Below are positions 60,427 to 64,000 of a stretch of DNA of 64,000 nt, piece after piece. The DNA comes from Sistotremastrum niveocremeum HHB9708 (Eukaryota; Basidiomycota; Agaricomycetes; Sistotremastrales; Sistotremastraceae). The stretch is taken from NCBI GenBank assembly GCA_001630475.1, contig KV419410.1:457961-521960 (forward strand), written 5' to 3'. The notes beneath the pieces were generated by a model, which ran no database searches, was not told the DNA's origin, and worked only from the letters and a program-made list of their open reading frames with translations. Position numbers and translations under genes: made by a program. The stretch's first letter is position 1; each line of letters starts with the position of its first letter.

Positions 60427-62327
60427 ATGCTACCTCGCGCGCAGGATTCGACTGTGGTTGCTGTCCCTCAGGCGGCTAACGACTTTACCAGTCTCTCACG
60501 CCAGACTACGCCACACGATGTCAAGATCGCATACCAATCTAATGAGGAAGGCGTTATATCAGAAGAATGGGCCGCCTGTGAGGCAGAGGCGGCATATTCT
60601 GTATTCTCCCGACGTGAGAAGTGGTTGCTGGTATTCCTCGGAAGCCTGGCTGCTCTCTTGAGGTTAGCCTTCTCGAATCTGCAATGTTCTGAATATAAAG
60701 TGAATGATACCTATCGCAGCCCTTTGTCTGCCAACATCTATTTGCCCGCCGTCTCGATGGTTGCGATCAATTTCGGCAAATCTGTCGAATCAATCAATCT
60801 CACAATCACAACCTACATGGTTTTCCAAGCGATTGGTGAGTCTGATTTACCTTCCTTCATTCCTAGCTCTGAAAATTTGATAGCGCCCATGTTCTGGGCA
60901 CCTTTCGCCGATCGATACGGGCGCCGCATAGTCTTCATTCTGTGCCTGACCACTTTATGCGTTTCTTGTGTGGGCCTGGCTCTCGTGCCCACGAACTCAT
61001 ATTGGCTTCTTCTTCTGCTGAGGTGCTTTCAAGCTGGTGGAGGCGCGAGTACCGTTGCTCTCGCTGCTGGATTGATCGTGGATATTGCTCATCCATCAGA
61101 ACGTGGAATGTTCTTAGGCTTGTATAGTCTAGTGAGTCGACTTGAAGTTCCTCGAGATATGCCGCTCATTTTATCAGGGTCCTATAGTGGGTCCCTGTGT
61201 AGGACCAACAATTGGAGGATTATTAAGCGACCATCTTGGCTGGCGATCGATTTTCTGGTTCCTATGCATCTTCTCGGGCGTCGTGTTGCTCGTCATAATC
61301 CTGTACGCCTTCCTCTTTCTTCTCTGCTTAACGATGCTGACGATCATCTAGGATTTTACCAGAGACTCTTAGAAGCCTTGTCGGCGATGGCTCGATCCGC
61401 CCTCCTCACATTTTCAGTCGGCCCATCATACCGTTCAGGAAAGCCGGGATTCCTCGCTGCTCGAAAATTGCACCTCATACATCCATGTCAAACCCTCTCC
61501 GACTATTCCTCTATCCAGACGTGCTTCTCATTCTCACGTTCAACTCCGTCGTATATGCGGTCTTCTACGGTGTTACAACCACCGTATCAGTACTGTTCAA
61601 AGAGACGTATCCGTTCCTCACTGACACCGACATTGGGATCTGCTTCATGGCTGGAGGCAGTGGTGCTGTCTTTGGATCCTGGCTAAACGGGCGAATGCTT
61701 GATCGAGATTACAAGATGTTCGAGCAGAGGTACAACGCAGAGAGAAAAGACGCGTCTTCGGCTTCCCTCGAAAAGGCCAACCTGGAACTGGCGTCGCCCG
61801 ACCCAAAAATGGACGCTGCTTTCCCTCTTGAACGAGCGCGTCTACGTATGACGTTCCTCTACTTGTGTATGTTCGTGGCATGCATTATCGGCTATGGTTG
61901 GAGCGTGCAATATAAAGCTCACATCAGCGTTCCGCTGTCTATAACTTTCTTCAGTAAGGGTGTTGAACCTATTGTCCAGCCTTTTCTAACGCGTCTGAAT
62001 AGCTGGCTGGTCTGGCATCAGTATCTTCAACAGTCACCAGAATCTCGTCATGGACCTGTTCCCGACTCAGGGGTCATCCATCACCGCTGCGGTATGTCCG
62101 ACTTTTACGTACAGCACCTGCTATGTCTCATTTTTGTATTTAGAATAACCTCTTTCGATGTTCTGCAGGTGCAGCTCTCGTAGCCGTGGAAGACCTCATT
62201 CTGGATGCTCTGGGTCCTGGTTGGACGTTCGTTCTGTTCGGTGTGATATGCTTGGTGTTCTACCCTTTGTCGTATCTGGAGATGAAGAGCGGTTCGCGTT
62301 TCCGAGAAAAAAGAAACCGGATATAGG
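60427..62327 (+). CDS. MFS multidrug:H+ antiporter (DHA1 family)
   Basis: Plasma-membrane drug/proton antiporter of the 12-helix DHA1 group (Aqr1/Qdr/Dtr1-like), about 500 residues. The cytosolic N-terminus is acidic and ends FSRREKWLLVFLGSLAALL. After an intron: SPLSANIYLPAVSMVA (helix 1), ITTYMVFQAI, APFADRYGRRIVF (motif A), LLRCFQAGGGAST, GLIVDIAHPSERGMFLG, GPIVGPCVGPTIGG (motif C, antiporter signature) and LGWRSIFWFL. The loop between helices 6 and 7 includes FLPETLRSLVGDGSI. The second half starts LFLYPDVLLILTFNSVVYA, with GICFMAGGSGAVFGSWLNG and TFLYLCMFVACIIGYGWSV, ending KSGSRFREKRNRI. Eight or so introns; no broken frame. Substrate is not predictable (organic acids, azoles or polyamines are family examples). 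Confidence 0.88.
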
Positions 62328-62567
62328 ATGCTTTGGTCGACCTCTCAACGATGCGGGACTGTGTAGTTGATTTTGATCACGATCGCAGCATCTCTGGCTA
62401 CTATAGTAGCTTTCTACTTCCAAAGTTTTGGTAAATTATTCGTATATGTTATACCACTTGATTCGTTTGAAAATACTTTGTACCGTATCTCATCTTATCA
62501 TGTTGTTTGTGGTCGCCGTGATGCTGAAAGCTGATATTTTGTATTCATGCGGAGAGTTGTTGTTATG

Positions 62568-63239
62568 TTATACTTGAGTACACGGACGAGAACAGATGAT
62601 GCTGGACATAGTATTGCATAGTGAGAGAGACTCTGATGCTTCCGCCGCAGATGTACATGATGATGATGATGATGTTGTTGTTGTACAGATGCCAGAGATA
62701 CAACGATGCGCAGAGACAGTCTGTTGACTTGTTCGGAGATGCACGTGAGGATGCTGCACTTGATTTAGGTGAAAGTTCCTGTTCCAGAGAATCAAAAAGT
62801 ACTCACTGACTCACTGGTCGAGGATTCCCTCACAACCGCCGACCGCCTCGGCGACTACAACGAGGGCAAGCACGAATTCGCAGTCTTGTTGGGAAGACCC
62901 GGATCTTGGTGACAGAATCTTGACTCGGCTCATAAGGAACTCTCTGATCATCGCCAGCAGGAAGGGAGGGAGGGATTGGTCCTTTAATGAAGCTTTAATG
63001 CCGGATAGGACCGACTGGGTGAGATTTGGATCCACGTCCGATATCGAACCGGTTGGATCTGTGGCCGCTACAAAAGTGTCTAGGTGGAGCACCAGTAGAA
63101 TCTGGGACACCGTGAACCGGTGCTCAGATGGTTGACCGAGCAGTTCTCTGAAGAAAGCTCCCTCTATCAAGAGCGAAGTCGTGCCTCCATTGACGCCGCG
63201 GCCGTTATGGCTGCTGGCTGGAGGTGCCAACTCTGACAT
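62568..63239 (-). CDS. Hypothetical protein
   Basis: A frame of 142 codons starts MSELAPPASSHNGRG and reads LLIEGAFFRELLGQPSEHR, FTVSQILLVLHLDTFVAA, LTQSVLSGIKASLKDQ and MIREFLMSRVKIL. This is a plausible helical protein with balanced composition. It stops at 62811 after EGILDQ, or, through a GTGAGT donor and CAG acceptor (about 62773-62813), continues into a His/Ser/Thr-rich tail ending RPCTQV at 62568. The tail crosses an ATG/TTG microsatellite read as a Thr/Ser run, which makes that extension doubtful. I do not recognise the family. Convergent with the DHA1 transporter. Confidence 0.4.
62658..62684. repeat. ATG/TTG trinucleotide microsatellite
   Basis: Six ATG units followed by three TTG units in a row. 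On the minus strand it would read as a Thr/Ser or Ile/Asn run depending on frame. Likely length-variable. Confidence 0.8.
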
Positions 63240-64000
63240 ACTGCGAGAGAATAGTGATAAGCTGTGGATCCTACCCGAAAAAAAGCTCGTGCACCGTCAC
63301 GTACGTTTGTTATAAAAGGAGTGTATTATATACAAGCTTTAGGAACAGCTTGCACCGGTGGTATGGTTGATAATTATATGGAATGTGAGGTCCAAAATTG
63401 GAGCTGCTGATTCTGAGTGAATAGGTGTAATGATGGAACAGAAGAGAGGGCAGGAACGACAAAACGAGGAAGTAGGCGAGTACTGACAGTGGGGATGGGG
63501 GGAAGGAAAGAGAACGCGTGTCCTACCTAGATGCTGGCTGGAACCGCATCGGGTCTTCAACTTGAAGTCCATTTCTCTGGGCTGACTTGGGCGAAGTACC
63601 ATGGCATCAGGAAACACTTGCACCACATTATTGATAATATTCCACTATCGACTTACGCGTTTTCTGAAGCTCTCATATTCTAATGTGACAGATATTGAGT
63701 CGGCAATTTAGCAATACTTTGGTAGGAAGACCAAAGTACTGATTACTTGCAAAAAAGGTTCCCTACCTGCACTTGGTACACCTCACACATCACATATCCG
63801 CCAGGCTATTAACCTGGACAGAATCGAACCCATCCCCACTCGCCCCCAGGATGAGGTGGACATATACCGTACACGCAGAGCTCCTCCATGGAGTGTTTCA
63901 CCAAACTGAAGATTATTGTGACCAGGAACGGGTTCGAACTCTGAACGGCGGCGCCTCCGTTCAGTTCCTCGCCCGCGGCACAACTAATCTTGCAGCCCGA
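63240..64000. other. Window-end region with pol III B-box-like motifs and hairpins
   Basis: No gene is supported. At 63819-63831 and 63930-63943 the motif GGGTTCGA(A)yTCTG occurs as an inverted pair, one per strand. Beside them are two stem-loops: 63801-63817 (5-bp stem, 7-nt loop) and 63941-63964 (8-bp perfect stem, 8-nt loop). The motif looks like a tRNA B box, but the flanks do not fold into a T arm or cloverleaf. It may be a degenerate tRNA-derived repeat. Confidence 0.35.

Noticed and set aside
63780-64000. tRNA genes suggested by GGTTCGA motifs
   Set aside because: The five bases on either side of the TTCGA loop are not complementary on either strand, and no acceptor or D arm can be placed.

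Overview
The window is nuclear DNA from a filamentous basidiomycete, most likely an Agaricomycete. Genes are dense and cut by many short introns (about 50-60 nt, GT...AG). They alternate between strands with short intergenic gaps. The protein set is typically fungal: a vacuolar TRPY channel, an ADP1-type ABC protein, a PPS1 phosphatase, a metacaspase, YPI1, ALG12 and a GPI-anchored Ser-rich wall protein. All gene models were spliced by eye, so outer coordinates are firmer than internal exon limits.

Layout. 0-9 kb: two hexose/lactose-type MFS transporters (one per strand) and a class I/II aminotransferase. 9-19 kb: conserved housekeeping genes (PITH-domain protein, APC10, adenosine/N6-methyl-AMP deaminase-like, metacaspase, PPN2-like metallophosphatase, NmrA-like). 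19-23 kb: a large Ser/Pro-rich protein of unknown function and a GPI-anchored wall protein. 23-31 kb: a second transporter and a second aminotransferase, both close paralogues of the pair at 3.6-8.8 kb, now separated by an intracellular-type GH13 alpha-amylase. 31-38.5 kb: YPI1, a PLP-binding YggS/PLPBP protein, a YVC1 channel and a divergently transcribed FetB-like membrane protein. 39-48 kb: a CaMKK-type kinase, a coiled-coil protein with a C-terminal membrane segment, and an STK32/YANK-type kinase. 48-50 kb is largely empty. 50-64 kb: a PPS1-type dual-specificity phosphatase, ADP1-like ABC transporter, ALG12, a DHA1 drug transporter, one hypothetical gene and a terminal stretch with pol III-like motifs.

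Most genes are unrelated neighbours. The exception is the duplicated sugar-transporter/aminotransferase set with an alpha-amylase inside one copy, which may be a nutrient-use locus. Three gene pairs share very short divergent promoters (APC10/deaminase, ADP1/ALG12, YVC1/FetB-like). Two genes need GC-AG introns to keep their conserved frames. I found no CRISPR array, rRNA, convincing tRNA, or intact transposon.
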